Shown here: one piece after another, positions 8,357 to 16,121 of the stretch
How the letters are laid out: every line of letters starts with the position of its first letter
Numbering within the stretch: position 1 is the first letter of the stretch
Assembly: GCA_017396515.1 (NCBI GenBank)
Contig: JAFQLV010000081.1
Location: 1-45,296 of the forward strand
Length of the DNA stretch: 45,296 bases
Direction of reading: 5' to 3'
Source: Clostridia bacterium
Lineage (GTDB): Bacteria > Bacillota > Clostridia > Oscillospirales > Acutalibacteraceae
The notes under the pieces: generated by a model
The model's database searches: none
Told to the model about the DNA's origin: nothing
Seen by the model: the letters and a program-made list of their open reading frames with translations, nothing else
Translations under genes and position numbers: made by a program

Positions 8357-8397
8357 GACCGTTCGCAATACCGGAGTATCTTTTGAACGGTCCTTTT
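8357..8397. terminator. Hairpin between mcsB and clpC, possible attenuator or bidirectional terminator
   Basis: GACCGTTC (8357-8364) pairs with GAACGGTC (8385-8392). On the minus strand a U-rich TTATTATTATCTT follows, so partial termination before clpC is possible; on the plus strand CTTTTT follows. Confidence 0.5.
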
Positions 8398-8407
8398 TGC
8401 TGTGACA

Positions 8408-9403
8408 TTACAGCAGCTCTTCTTTTACCCTTTGTGCTCTTAAAACATCACGCTCGCTCTGGTTGAGAGCTTTATTCATGGCTGCATTAAGAGTGGCAGG
8501 CTGCAGAGTAACTGTCAGCTCCTTGAGCTTTTCGGCGGGAATGGAAAGTATACCTTCGCTGACTCCGACGCGTACAAATGAAATAAGCTTAATAAGCTCG
8601 TTGGTGGTCAGCTTGTGGGCACTTTTTAATATTCCGTAGGCACGGTAAATGCGGTCAAGGTAATCGTCGTCCTTCACAAGAGCTGCACGAGCCTGCTTCT
8701 CCTGTGTGATAATCTGCATTGCTATTGAATTTAAGTTTTTAATGGCGGCTTCTTCACTTATGCCGAGAGTAACCTGATTGCTGAGCTGATAAACATCTCC
8801 GCTTACCTCTGAGACTTCACCGTAGGAGCCCCTGAGAGTAAGGCCAAGCTTAGCTACAGTTGTGCTCAGGCGGTGAAGGGCACCCTTTTCTTTAAGGGCG
8901 GGCAGATGAAGCATAACGCTTGCACGAAGACCCGTGCCGATGTTGGTGGGGCACTGTGTAAGATAACCCAGCTGGCTGTGGAAGGCATATGAAAGCCTGC
9001 TGCCCAGCTTTTCATCAAGCTTCTGAGCCTGAGTGAACGCCTCGTCAAGAGACAATCCGGGCAGTATAGTCTGAATTCTCAGGTGGTCCTCCTCGCAAAT
9101 CATAATGCTGATATCCTCGTCCTCTGAGAGCATAAGGCTTCTGCCCTGAGTGTCGCAGGCAAATTCGGGGCTTATAAGGTGCTTTTCGGCAAGAGAAACA
9201 GTCTGAGCAGGGGAGAGTGAGGTCATATCAATAAACTGCAGCGCTTCATCCTTGAGAATTTCTCTTACAGCTTCACCGACTTCTCTTTTCTGCTCTGCCG
9301 ACAGCCTCGCAGGGAAAGGATACTGTGTGATATTTCTTGCAAGACGCACTCTTGTGCTAAGACATATATCGCCCTGCTCTGCTAAATTACGGTACCAGTT
9401 CAT
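8408..9403 (-). CDS. mcsB: Protein-arginine kinase McsB
   Basis: The 331-residue phosphagen-kinase-fold enzyme phosphorylates arginines, marking proteins for ClpC-ClpP and inactivating CtsR. Visible features are STRVRLARNITQYPFP near residue 16, the ATP-binding EDHLRIQ near 105, CPTNIGTGLRASVMLHLP near 150 with the conserved Cys of guanidino kinases, and RGSYGEVSEVSGDVYQLSN near 190. Length is slightly below the B. subtilis protein. ATG 9403 begins one base after the mcsA stop, with an AAAGGAG site inside the mcsA end, so the activator and kinase are translationally coupled. A YwlE-like arginine phosphatase domain is encoded at 12198. Confidence 0.95.
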   Translation of the reverse strand: MNWYRNLAEQGDICLSTRVRLARNITQYPFPARLSAEQKREVGEAVREILKDEALQFIDMTSLSPAQTVSLAEKHLISPEFACDTQGRSLMLSEDEDISIMICEEDHLRIQTILPGLSLDEAFTQAQKLDEKLGSRLSYAFHSQLGYLTQCPTNIGTGLRASVMLHLPALKEKGALHRLSTTVAKLGLTLRGSYGEVSEVSGDVYQLSNQVTLGISEEAAIKNLNSIAMQIITQEKQARAALVKDDDYLDRIYRAYGILKSAHKLTTNELIKLISFVRVGVSEGILSIPAEKLKELTVTLQPATLNAAMNKALNQSERDVLRAQRVKEELL

Positions 9404-9404
9404 A

Positions 9405-9917
9405 TCAGTTTTCTCCTTTCAGCTTTTTAATTTCGTCTCTTAAAACGGCTGCCCTCTCGAAGTTCTGTTCCTCGATGGCTTTGCCCATTTCCTTTTGCAT
9501 ATCTGCAATTTTTTCTTCAGTGGTTTTTTCTTTCGGTACCACCACATCGGCGGTGCTTTGGGGTACTGAGCCTGCGTGCTTTACTCTGCCGTGTATTCTC
9601 TGGATTGAGGGCAGAAGCTTTGAATAAAATTTCTCATAGCAGTTTGCACAGCCCACATTTCCCGATTTGATAATATCGTCAAAGCTGCTGCCGCAGATTT
9701 CACAGCGTTCAAGTCGGCTTTCACTCAGAGCTAACATGCTGTCGTCAAAAAAGCCTGAAAACAGTGAGGGCAGATTAAATGTGAAATCGTCAAAGAAGTT
9801 GTTGTAGCCAAGACTCTGGGCACAGGCGCTGCAGAGATGACTCTGGGTAGCCTCACCGTTTATTACTCTTTTAATGTGTGTGGTTGCTTCATTTTTCTTA
9901 CAGTTCTGACATAACAT
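9405..9917 (-). CDS. mcsA: McsA, zinc-binding activator of McsB
   Basis: This 170-residue protein activates McsB and takes part in CtsR control. It carries four Cys pairs: CQNC at residues 3-6, CSAC near 30, then CEIC and CANC near 90-110, as expected for McsA zinc sites. The C-terminal UVR domain (EEQNFERAAVLRDEIKKLKG) contacts ClpC or McsB. I placed the start at ATG 9917 because the AGGAGG site (9932-9927) abuts the earlier ATG 9926 with no spacing but lies nine bases from 9917. It is flanked by ctsR and mcsB in the canonical order. Confidence 0.93.
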   Translation of the reverse strand: MLCQNCKKNEATTHIKRVINGEATQSHLCSACAQSLGYNNFFDDFTFNLPSLFSGFFDDSMLALSESRLERCEICGSSFDDIIKSGNVGCANCYEKFYSKLLPSIQRIHGRVKHAGSVPQSTADVVVPKEKTTEEKIADMQKEMGKAIEEQNFERAAVLRDEIKKLKGEN

Positions 9918-9940
9918 AAATATCATCCTCCTTAATTGGT

Positions 9941-10396
9941 TTATTGCATAACGGATAAAAGCATCTGCTTAAAAACTGCAGCTCTTATAATATCTCTTAT
10001 GTCGGCAGGCAAGCCCTTATAATTTGAATCGCTAACTGCCGCTGTCATTATTGCCGCATCACGCTGACTGATAAGTCTGTGCCGCAGCAGATTGATTATG
10101 TGGCTTTCCACAGTGCCTTCGTCTATGGCAGGGCCTATGCTTTTAATGACCTGCAAAAGCAGAGTGTTTTCATCATAGCTTACTCTTGTTATTCTTATGC
10201 AGCCACCGCCGCCTCGCTTGCTTTCAACTATGAAGCCTCTTTCAGGTGTGAAGCGTGAGGAAAGCACATAGTTTATCTGACTGGGAACACAGCCTATATT
10301 CTGAGCCAGAATATTACGCTGAATTTCTATTTCGCTCTTATCCTCGAGCATATCTGTTATCATTTGTGCTATTACGTTTGAAAGATTAATTTTCAT
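9941..10396 (-). CDS. ctsR: Transcriptional repressor of class III stress genes CtsR
   Basis: This 151-residue protein is a winged-helix repressor of clp and mcs genes that is relieved by heat or arginine phosphorylation. The N-terminal DNA-binding part is seen in IEIQRNILAQNIGCVPSQIN and the wing RFTPERGFIVESKRGGGGCI, where the Gly-rich loop is the thermosensing and DNA-contact element of CtsR. The start is ATG 10396; GTG 10399 one codon earlier would leave too little space after AAGGA. CtsR boxes flank the promoter just upstream, so the operon is autoregulated. Confidence 0.95.
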   Translation of the reverse strand: MKINLSNVIAQMITDMLEDKSEIEIQRNILAQNIGCVPSQINYVLSSRFTPERGFIVESKRGGGGCIRITRVSYDENTLLLQVIKSIGPAIDEGTVESHIINLLRHRLISQRDAAIMTAAVSDSNYKGLPADIRDIIRAAVFKQMLLSVMQ

Positions 10397-10423
10397 CACT
10401 TCCTTGAGTTGTGCTGTCGAATA

Positions 10424-10446
10424 TTTGACTTTGACTATCTTTGACT
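10424..10446 (-). promoter_or_regulatory. CtsR operator, proximal (three heptads)
   Basis: On the minus strand AGTCAAA-GAT-AGTCAAA matches the CtsR consensus RGTCAAA-NAN-RGTCAAA exactly (10446-10430), with a third heptad AGTCAAA adjoining at 10430-10424. It lies between the -10 box and the ctsR start. Confidence 0.88.
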
Positions 10447-10458
10447 TTCGACATCTTA

Positions 10459-10486
10459 ATTATATACCTTTGACCTTTAAATTCAA
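10459..10486 (-). promoter_or_regulatory. Promoter of the ctsR-mcsA-mcsB-clpC operon
   Basis: TTGAAT (10486-10481), a 16-base spacer and TATAAT (10464-10459). A single heptad GGTCAAA (10475-10469) lies inside the spacer, so bound CtsR would block RNA polymerase. Confidence 0.75.
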
Positions 10487-10487
10487 A

Positions 10488-10504
10488 GGTCAAAAAAGGT
10501 CAAA
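10488..10504 (+). promoter_or_regulatory. CtsR operator, distal
   Basis: GGTCAAA-AAA-GGTCAAA is a perfect consensus direct repeat, read on the plus strand, immediately upstream of the -35 hexamer. Confidence 0.88.
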
Positions 10505-10533
10505 ACAAATCGGTTTCAGGGCGATTTTTAAAA

Positions 10534-10698
10534 TTAGCTCTTGTTTTCTTCGATTTTCAATGAATTTTGGATTTTTTCTCCTTGTGCAAATCTTTTTTCA
10601 TGCTCTGTAGTTTTTGACTTTAAAACAGGCGCAAAGGGGTCATAAAAAGTCTGACCTTCGGGGAAAATGCAGTCGGGTCTTGTAATATGCTTATTCAT
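10534..10698 (-). CDS. Small 54-residue protein upstream of ctsR, unknown function
   Basis: The ORF starts at ATG 10698 behind GGGAGG with good spacing. It encodes a polar peptide beginning MNKHITRPDCIFPEGQTFYD, with a Pro/Asp/Tyr-rich first half (PDCIFPEG, FYDPFAPVL) and a charged second half rich in Lys and Glu. There is no signal peptide or membrane span, and one Cys. It is co-directional with ctsR, ending 138 bases before it and just upstream of the distal CtsR box. A weak TATGAT -10 candidate precedes it. I do not recognise the family. Confidence 0.55.
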   Translation of the reverse strand: MNKHITRPDCIFPEGQTFYDPFAPVLKSKTTEHEKRFAQGEKIQNSLKIEENKS

Positions 10699-10829
10699 AA
10701 TGAGCCTCCCGTAAATAAACTATATTTATTTTTATCATAGCTTTATTATTTATTCAGTAACACACCGGGCGACTTTGCGTATAATGGCATTGAAGGGTGA
10801 AAACCCTCAGATTAAAGGAGGTTCACGTT

Positions 10830-10994
10830 ATGTCTTGTAACAACGGTTTATTCGGTGGCAGTGCTTGCTCATGGATTGTAATTCTTCTCATTTTATCAAT
10901 GTGCTGCGGTAATGACAGCGGCAACGGCTGCGGCTATAACAACGGTTGCGGTTGCAATAACGGCTGTGGCTGCGACAACGGTTGCGGTTGCTAA
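10830..10994 (+). CDS. Small membrane peptide with Gly-Cys-Asn repeat tail
   Basis: The 54-residue protein starts at ATG 10830, chosen because a full AAAGGAGGT site lies seven bases upstream; the earlier ATG 10797 would place that site inside the gene. It has MSCNNGLFGGSAC, one hydrophobic span (WIVILLILSMCC), then a repeated NNGCGC-type tail giving about twelve Cys in total. The plan (short hydrophobic helix plus Gly/Cys-rich tail) resembles small spore-coat or YjcZ-like peptides, but I cannot assign it. A TATAAT at 10780 lacks a good -35. The tail may bind metal, cross-link or be a substrate for modification. Confidence 0.7.
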   Translation: MSCNNGLFGGSACSWIVILLILSMCCGNDSGNGCGYNNGCGCNNGCGCDNGCGC

Positions 10995-10999
10995 AAAGC

Positions 11000-11037
11000 A
11001 AAAAAAAAGAAAGCCTCTGTATTTCGCAGGGGCTTTC
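11000..11037. terminator. Intrinsic terminator between the convergent genes at 10830 and 11984
   Basis: GAAAGCCTCTG (11009-11019) pairs with CAGGGGCTTTC (11027-11037). The eight-A run before it gives a U-tract on the minus strand, so it best serves the minus-strand gene. Confidence 0.75.
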
Positions 11038-11054
11038 GGCTCAATTAAACTTTA

Positions 11055-11984
11055 TTATACATAGCTTGTTACAAGGAAGTTAAGTGAATAATCACTGTTG
11101 GCAGAGTAAACGGGCATATTCTGACTGGTTACTGCACCTGTTTCATATTTAAGCAAGCCCTTGGGCAGTGTAATGGTAAGCTTTGTGCCTGTTGCAGGTG
11201 TGGGCACACCGTCAACGAGTGAAATTGTGATGAACTGGCACTGCTCACCGTCATACTCCATAGTGTCTGCTGTCATTGAGAAGTATGCAGGATATTCTGT
11301 GCCGGTTATAGCCTGATACTGATCACCGTAGAAGTTGACATCAATTGTTTCATAAAATGCCTCAAAGGTTTTGTCAGACATAATTACAAGGGTATACTGT
11401 CTGGGGTTTTCGGCATATGTATCATCATTATTGATATTTATGATTTCAGTGCCCAGGTCAGCGAGTGAAGAATACTCATAGACAGGCTTGGGAGCTGCAA
11501 GGTCAGCCTTGAAATCATCGATAACCTTATAGAAGCCGAAGAAGGCACCGATTGTTCTTCTGAGAGCTTCTATAGCAGTGAGAAGAACTCTTGTTGTGCG
11601 GATGTGACCGTCGGTCTTGGGCTTCCATACTGCAATGAGAACCTCCTGGCCGTCAATATAGAGCTTGTCGCCTGCATAGTAGTGCTTACCTGTTTCCTCA
11701 TGCTCCCAGCAAACGAACTCGTAGTCAACTGAAAGGGGAGTGTCGTTTGTTACGGTGTATGTACCGGGTGATGAGAATGAGAAAGTGGGGCTGGGCTTAT
11801 AGAGAATTGAAACACCGTCAAGGGTTTCAATTTCATATACGATACCGTAGATAATGGGCTCGTCGGGCTCAAGACCGATATTGCCGCCGATGTTGCCCGG
11901 AATATCTTCAAAAGCTGAAACGGGAATACCTATGCAGGTAACAAGGCATATTACCGACATTAAAAGTGCAATTATTTTTTTCAT
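11055..11984 (-). CDS. Secreted protein with InlB/Flg_new-like beta domain
   Basis: The 309-residue protein has a clear signal peptide (MKKIIALLMSVICLVTCIG, cleavage after VSA). Residues about 45-130 look like a Listeria-Bacteroides (InlB B-type) beta repeat: SSPGTYTVTNDTPLSVDYEF, CWEHEETGKHYYAGD, VLIAVWKPK. An amphipathic helical stretch follows (AIEALRRTIGAFFGFYKVID), and the C-terminal 150 residues look beta-rich and end in a plain LVTSYV. There is no LPxTG or transmembrane anchor. I chose ATG 11984 with GGAGG eight bases upstream over an in-frame TTG at 11999 that overlaps that site. A TATAAT at 12022-12017 is the likely -10. Function unknown. Confidence 0.8.
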   Translation of the reverse strand: MKKIIALLMSVICLVTCIGIPVSAFEDIPGNIGGNIGLEPDEPIIYGIVYEIETLDGVSILYKPSPTFSFSSPGTYTVTNDTPLSVDYEFVCWEHEETGKHYYAGDKLYIDGQEVLIAVWKPKTDGHIRTTRVLLTAIEALRRTIGAFFGFYKVIDDFKADLAAPKPVYEYSSLADLGTEIININNDDTYAENPRQYTLVIMSDKTFEAFYETIDVNFYGDQYQAITGTEYPAYFSMTADTMEYDGEQCQFITISLVDGVPTPATGTKLTITLPKGLLKYETGAVTSQNMPVYSANSDYSLNFLVTSYV

Positions 11985-12197
11985 AATTAATACCTCCAAG
12001 TATTACAATTATAATCATTATATAGCAAGGACAGTTGAGAATAATTACAAAAAAGAAATATAACCCAAAAAACTTTATGTTTATACCAATGTTTACAAAA
12101 TTCAAAAATTTACTTGACAAAAAATACGGTGAAAAACTTTACTTTTCAAATAAAAAGAATTACTATATAGTATAATAAATGAGAAACGGAAGATAAA

Positions 12198-13049
12198 ATG
12201 AAAATATTATTTCTTTGCACCGGCAACACCTGCCGCAGCCCTATGGCTGAGGCAATTATGAAAAGTGAATGTGAAAAACAGGGCTTACCCCTTGAGGCTT
12301 CAAGCTGCGGAATTGCAGCTTTCGGCGGTGATACGGCAAGCGAAAATGCAATAGCGGTTATGGCTGAGAAGGGAATTGATATATCTTCTCACAGGTCAAG
12401 ACCCTTCAGCTTATATATGGCAGAGGAATATGACTGTTTTGTTGTTATGACCGAAAGCCACAAGTCTGCACTTATGCAGTTTATTGCTGAAGAAAGGATT
12501 ACTGTTCTCGGCGGCTCTGTTGCCGACCCCTATGGCGGAGACCTTGACGCGTACAGAGCTTGCAGAGATGAAATATATGAAGGTATAAAAGAGCTTTTAA
12601 AGGTGAAAATCTGCCCCATGAATGAAGATGATGTTTTTTCGGTGGCAGAAATTGAAGAGGAGTGCTTCAGTGAGCCATGGAGTGAGGATGGCATAAAAAG
12701 TGAGCTTCATAATGAAGCAGCAAGATTTTATACGGCAAAAATTTCAGGCTGTACGGCAGGGTATATGGGTATGCATATAGTCCTTGACGAGTGCTATATT
12801 GCAAACATAGCCGTGAAAACCGCCTTCAGGCGAAAAGGAATAGCCCAAGCCCTTCTTGCCTGTGCCGAAGAAACGGCAAAAAAAGAGGGCTGTGCCTTTA
12901 TTTCTCTTGAGGTGAGAGTGAGCAACACGCCTGCAATAAGGCTTTATGAAAAGCGAGGATACATTTCTCAGGGTGAAAGAAAAAATTTTTACCGCAATCC
13001 TGCAGAAAATGCTCTGATTATGACAAAATTTCTTAGTGAGGAAAAATGA
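12198..13049 (+). CDS. Fusion: YwlE-like protein-arginine phosphatase + ribosomal-protein S18 alanine N-acetyltransferase RimI
   Basis: The 283-residue protein joins two enzymes in one frame. Residues 1-135 are a low-molecular-weight phosphatase with P-loop CTGNTCRSPMAEA (Cys7, Arg13) and the general-acid motif DPYGGD (Asp110). The P-loop Thr11 is what separates the arginine phosphatase YwlE from tyrosine phosphatases, which usually have Ile or Leu there. Residues 136-283 are a GNAT acetyltransferase with RRKGIAQALL (acetyl-CoA loop, about 211), EVRVSN (about 238) and YEKRGY (about 250), as in RimI. It lies one base before tsaD, where rimI is usual in Firmicutes. Both active sites look intact. 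A TATAAT at 12171 is the probable -10. Confidence 0.88.
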   Translation: MKILFLCTGNTCRSPMAEAIMKSECEKQGLPLEASSCGIAAFGGDTASENAIAVMAEKGIDISSHRSRPFSLYMAEEYDCFVVMTESHKSALMQFIAEERITVLGGSVADPYGGDLDAYRACRDEIYEGIKELLKVKICPMNEDDVFSVAEIEEECFSEPWSEDGIKSELHNEAARFYTAKISGCTAGYMGMHIVLDECYIANIAVKTAFRRKGIAQALLACAEETAKKEGCAFISLEVRVSNTPAIRLYEKRGYISQGERKNFYRNPAENALIMTKFLSEEK

Positions 13050-13050
13050 T

Positions 13051-14067
13051 ATGAAAATTTTAGCTATAGAGTCATCCTGCGATGAAACCGCCGCAAGCGT
13101 GGTTGAGAACGGACGAAGGGTACTTTCAAATGTGGTGGCATCTCAGGTTGCCGAGCATAAAATTTACGGCGGTGTTGTGCCTGAAATAGCGTCACGCCGT
13201 CACGCCGAGGCAATAAGCGGTGTGGTTGAGAAGGCTCTCTCAGACGCAGACTGTACTCTTGACAGTATTGATGCCGTTGCCGTTACATATGCCCCGGGGC
13301 TTATCGGTGCTCTGCTTGTGGGTGTCAATTACGCCAAGGGTCTTTCCTATGCCAAGGGTCTGCCTCTTGTGCCGGTGCATCATCTTCGCTCACACATTGC
13401 GGCAAACTATATAACACATCAGGACCTGAAGCCGCCATTTTTCTGCCTTGTTGTCAGTGGCGGCAACACAATGATGGTTGAGGTCAGGGATTATACAGAT
13501 TTCAAGGTAATAGGCAGAACAAGAGATGATGCGGCAGGTGAAGCTCTTGACAAAGCTGCAAGAACCATGGGTATCCCTTACCCGGGCGGTCTGAATATGG
13601 ACAGGCTCGCCAAGGGCGGTGACAGCACAGCCTTCAGGTTCCCCACACCCAAGGTTGAGGGCTGTCCTTACGATTTCAGCTTTTCGGGACTTAAGACAAG
13701 CGTCATAAACACAATTCACAATGCCTCACAAAAGGGTGAAGAAATAAACAAGGCTGATTTGGGCGCATCCTTCATGAAAGCTGTGTCAAACTGCCTTATC
13801 AAAAACACGGAAAAGGCCATGCTTGACACGGGCAACAAAACTCTTGTGCTTGCAGGCGGTGTTTCAGCCAACAGTGTGCTTCGCCATGATGTTGAGGTAC
13901 TCTGCCGAAAACACGGCTGGCAGCTCTATCTGCCTGAGCTTTCTCTTTGCGGAGACAATGCGGTTATGGTTGCCTCACAGGGATATTATGAATATCTCAG
14001 CGGCAATGTTGCAGGCCTTGAGCTGAATGCCTTTGCCGGCAAAAGCATTGAAGAAAAGGCTTTATAA
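13051..14067 (+). CDS. tsaD: tRNA N6-adenosine threonylcarbamoyltransferase TsaD
   Basis: The 338-residue ASKHA-family enzyme transfers the threonylcarbamoyl group to A37 of ANN-decoding tRNAs (t6A). It shows the N-terminal ILAIESSCDETAASVV, the metal-binding HHLRSH with His111 and His115, VSGGNT near 140, a glycine-rich PYPGG block and the C-terminal LCGDNAVMVA with the metal Asp. The start is ATG 13051, seven bases after GAGGA; in-frame GTG 13036 would overlap that site. It follows the phosphatase-RimI fusion by one base, forming a two-gene operon. TsaB and TsaE are not in the window. Confidence 0.95.
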   Translation: MKILAIESSCDETAASVVENGRRVLSNVVASQVAEHKIYGGVVPEIASRRHAEAISGVVEKALSDADCTLDSIDAVAVTYAPGLIGALLVGVNYAKGLSYAKGLPLVPVHHLRSHIAANYITHQDLKPPFFCLVVSGGNTMMVEVRDYTDFKVIGRTRDDAAGEALDKAARTMGIPYPGGLNMDRLAKGGDSTAFRFPTPKVEGCPYDFSFSGLKTSVINTIHNASQKGEEINKADLGASFMKAVSNCLIKNTEKAMLDTGNKTLVLAGGVSANSVLRHDVEVLCRKHGWQLYLPELSLCGDNAVMVASQGYYEYLSGNVAGLELNAFAGKSIEEKAL

Positions 14068-14390
14068 ATGCAAAATGCAAAATGCAAAATTGCGGTCGCG
14101 GGGGAATTTCCGCCAATAAATAATCTTCACCCGCAAAGGGAGCTGGGATGAAATTCCTACTCTGTAGATTATAATCCTCATCTGTCACTGCGTGACACCT
14201 TCCCCTTAGGTAAGGGGAAGGCATAAATAAGGCAGGTCACTACAAGTTTTCAGTAGTGACCTGCCGTTTAATTTAAGATTGATGAAACTTACCGTCTCTG
14301 AGCTTCATCTCCGCGGAAAGAGACTTAAGGTTGGCGGGCGGTGGAGTCGCGACCACAATTTTGCATTTTGCATTTTGCATTCTGCATTTT
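14066..14390. repeat. MITE-like element with inverted ATGCAAA-rich arms
   Basis: The left arm (14066-14101) is three tandem ATGCAAA units running into ATTGCGGTCGCGG; the right arm (14348-14390) is its near-perfect inverse. About 250 bases lie between with no ORF, including a CTCATCTGTCACTGCGTGAC segment and a CCTTCCCC/GGGGAAGG palindrome that resembles 32814-32838. The element sits between convergent tsaD and ldhA, and its left arm begins at the tsaD stop codon. It looks like a non-coding mobile repeat whose transposase is elsewhere. Confidence 0.65.
14231..14270. terminator. Strong hairpin inside the repeat element, likely terminator
   Basis: GGCAGGTCACTAC (14231-14243) pairs perfectly with GTAGTGACCTGCC (14253-14265), followed by GTTTAATTT. 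It can end transcripts from tsaD and perhaps ldhA. Confidence 0.65.
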
Positions 14391-14393
14391 TAT

Positions 14394-15380
14394 TCACACC
14401 ATATTTTCTTTTATCGGCTTGCTCAGCATAAAGCTTCTTGCATTTTCAAGGGTGGTCTTGCTTATTGCTTCAAGTGCTTCTTCTGTCAGGAAGCCCTGAT
14501 GAGATGTGATAATGACATTTGGGAATGAGAGCAGTCTTGCCGTTATGGAGCTTTCAAGAATATCATCCTCGCGGTTTTCAAAGACATTTTCATCTTCTTC
14601 CTCATAAACATCTAGACCCACACCTGCAAATTTATGCTGACGGATGCCCTTGATCAAATCCTCTGAGCTTATAAGGGCACCTCGTGAGGTGTTTACGAGA
14701 ATAACACCGTCTTTCATTTTTTCTATAGCTTCAAGATCTATCATATGATAGGTCTCTTTTGTTAAAGGGCAGTGCAGAGAAATAAGGTCGCTTCGGCTGA
14801 AAAGCTCCTCAAGGCTTACATATTCGGCAAAGCTGAGGTCGGGATTTTTATACATATCATAGGCTATAACCTTCATGCCTATGCCGTGACAGCTTTTAGC
14901 CATAGAGGCACCTATTTTGCCCGTACCGATAATGCCTGCAGTTTTGCCGTGAAAGTTGCTGCCTGTGAGTCCCATAAGGCTGAAGTTGTTTTCACGCACC
15001 TTTATATATGCCTTGTGAATATGACGGTTGACTGAAAAGGCAAGTGCAAGGGCGTGCTCTGCCACAGCCTCGGGGGAATAGCCCGGCACCCTCATAACGC
15101 TTATGCCGTGCTGTTTTGCTGCTTCCACCGCCACATTGTTATAGCCGGCACAGCGCAGAAGAATGAGCTTTACTCCTAACTCGGCCAAGGTTCTAACAAT
15201 GCTTTCGTTAACATCTGACGCAACAAAAACACAAACGGCATCATAGCCCTTGGCAAGATATACCGTGCGGTGAGAAATATCTGTTTTCAGAAAATCAACG
15301 GTAATATCATCATAGTAGGGCATTACCTTTTCAAAGGACTCTCTGTCATAGGGCTTGGTGTCATAAAATAATATTTTCAT
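14394..15380 (-). CDS. ldhA: D-lactate dehydrogenase / D-2-hydroxyacid dehydrogenase
   Basis: The 328-residue NAD-dependent D-2-hydroxyacid dehydrogenase probably reduces pyruvate to D-lactate for NADH reoxidation. The cofactor site GIIGTGKIG lies at about 149-157. The catalytic triad is visible as Arg233 (NTSRGALI), a Glu in GLDVYEEE near 260 and His294 (TSHQGFLT). SLHCPLTKETYHMI and the DVYEEE/SHQGF blocks are closest to D-lactate dehydrogenases rather than phosphoglycerate or glyoxylate enzymes. Length is normal. It is monocistronic and convergent with tsaD. Confidence 0.88.
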   Translation of the reverse strand: MKILFYDTKPYDRESFEKVMPYYDDITVDFLKTDISHRTVYLAKGYDAVCVFVASDVNESIVRTLAELGVKLILLRCAGYNNVAVEAAKQHGISVMRVPGYSPEAVAEHALALAFSVNRHIHKAYIKVRENNFSLMGLTGSNFHGKTAGIIGTGKIGASMAKSCHGIGMKVIAYDMYKNPDLSFAEYVSLEELFSRSDLISLHCPLTKETYHMIDLEAIEKMKDGVILVNTSRGALISSEDLIKGIRQHKFAGVGLDVYEEEDENVFENREDDILESSITARLLSFPNVIITSHQGFLTEEALEAISKTTLENARSFMLSKPIKENMV

Positions 15381-15483
15381 ATTACTACCTCCGTATTTCT
15401 TTTATCTTTTGCAGAAAAACCTGTTATATTAGCTGTCTGAATAAAAACCTTAATCACTTCATATTATATATGGGGTGATTAAA

Positions 15484-15954
15484 ATGAATAAACACAAAAT
15501 CAAAGTCTATGGAATATCCCTGCTGATAGCTCTCGGGGTGGGCGGTCTGTCGGCACTGCTGACAAATATGGGCATGGATAATTACGATGCGGCATCAAAG
15601 CCTGCACTTACTCCGCCGGATATAGTTTTCCCCATAGTGTGGACAATTCTTTTTGCTCTTATGGGTATAAGTGCCGCAAAGGTTTATCTGTCTCCGGCAG
15701 GCACACAAAGAAGCAGGGGGCTGCTTATTTATGCCTTGCAGCTTGCGGCAAATTTCATATGGAGCATCCTTTTCTTTAATTTTCAGGCTTACGGCTTTGC
15801 TTTTTTCTGGCTTATTCTTTTGTGGGTACTCATACTTCTTATGATAGTGCTTTTTGCCAAAAGTGTCAAGTCTGCCGCCCTGCTGCAGATACCTTATCTT
15901 TTATGGGTAAGCTTTGCGCTTTATCTTAACTATATGGTGTGGATGCTTAACTGA
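15484..15954 (+). CDS. tspO: TspO/MBR family tryptophan-rich sensory protein
   Basis: This 156-residue membrane protein has five predicted spans. Family marks are KPALTPPDIVFPIVWTILFA near residue 40, LQLAANFIWSILFFNFQAYG near 85 and the C-terminal LWVSFALYLNYMVWMLN. TspO proteins bind tetrapyrroles and in bacteria tune oxygen, light or stress responses; the ligand here is unknown. I chose ATG 15484 because GGGGTGA lies upstream at suitable spacing and overlaps the in-frame GTG at 15475. Confidence 0.9.
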   Translation: MNKHKIKVYGISLLIALGVGGLSALLTNMGMDNYDAASKPALTPPDIVFPIVWTILFALMGISAAKVYLSPAGTQRSRGLLIYALQLAANFIWSILFFNFQAYGFAFFWLILLWVLILLMIVLFAKSVKSAALLQIPYLLWVSFALYLNYMVWMLN

Positions 15955-16053
15955 GGCTGAAATTCCTCCCTGAAGTGTAAAAAATTAATGTGAAAGAATA
16001 AAAAACCAACAAAATGTGAAAAGATAATGTAATAATATTTAAAGATTTGTACA

Positions 16054-16082
16054 TTGATTTATTGGAAAAATATATGTATAAT
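16054..16082 (+). promoter_or_regulatory. Promoter of the secreted hydrolase gene
   Basis: TTGATT (16054-16059), a 17-base spacer and TATAAT (16077-16082), about 40 bases before the start. Confidence 0.7.
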
Positions 16083-16121
16083 GAGAAGGACTCATAAAAT
16101 ATGCTTAAAGGAGGCCGGACT

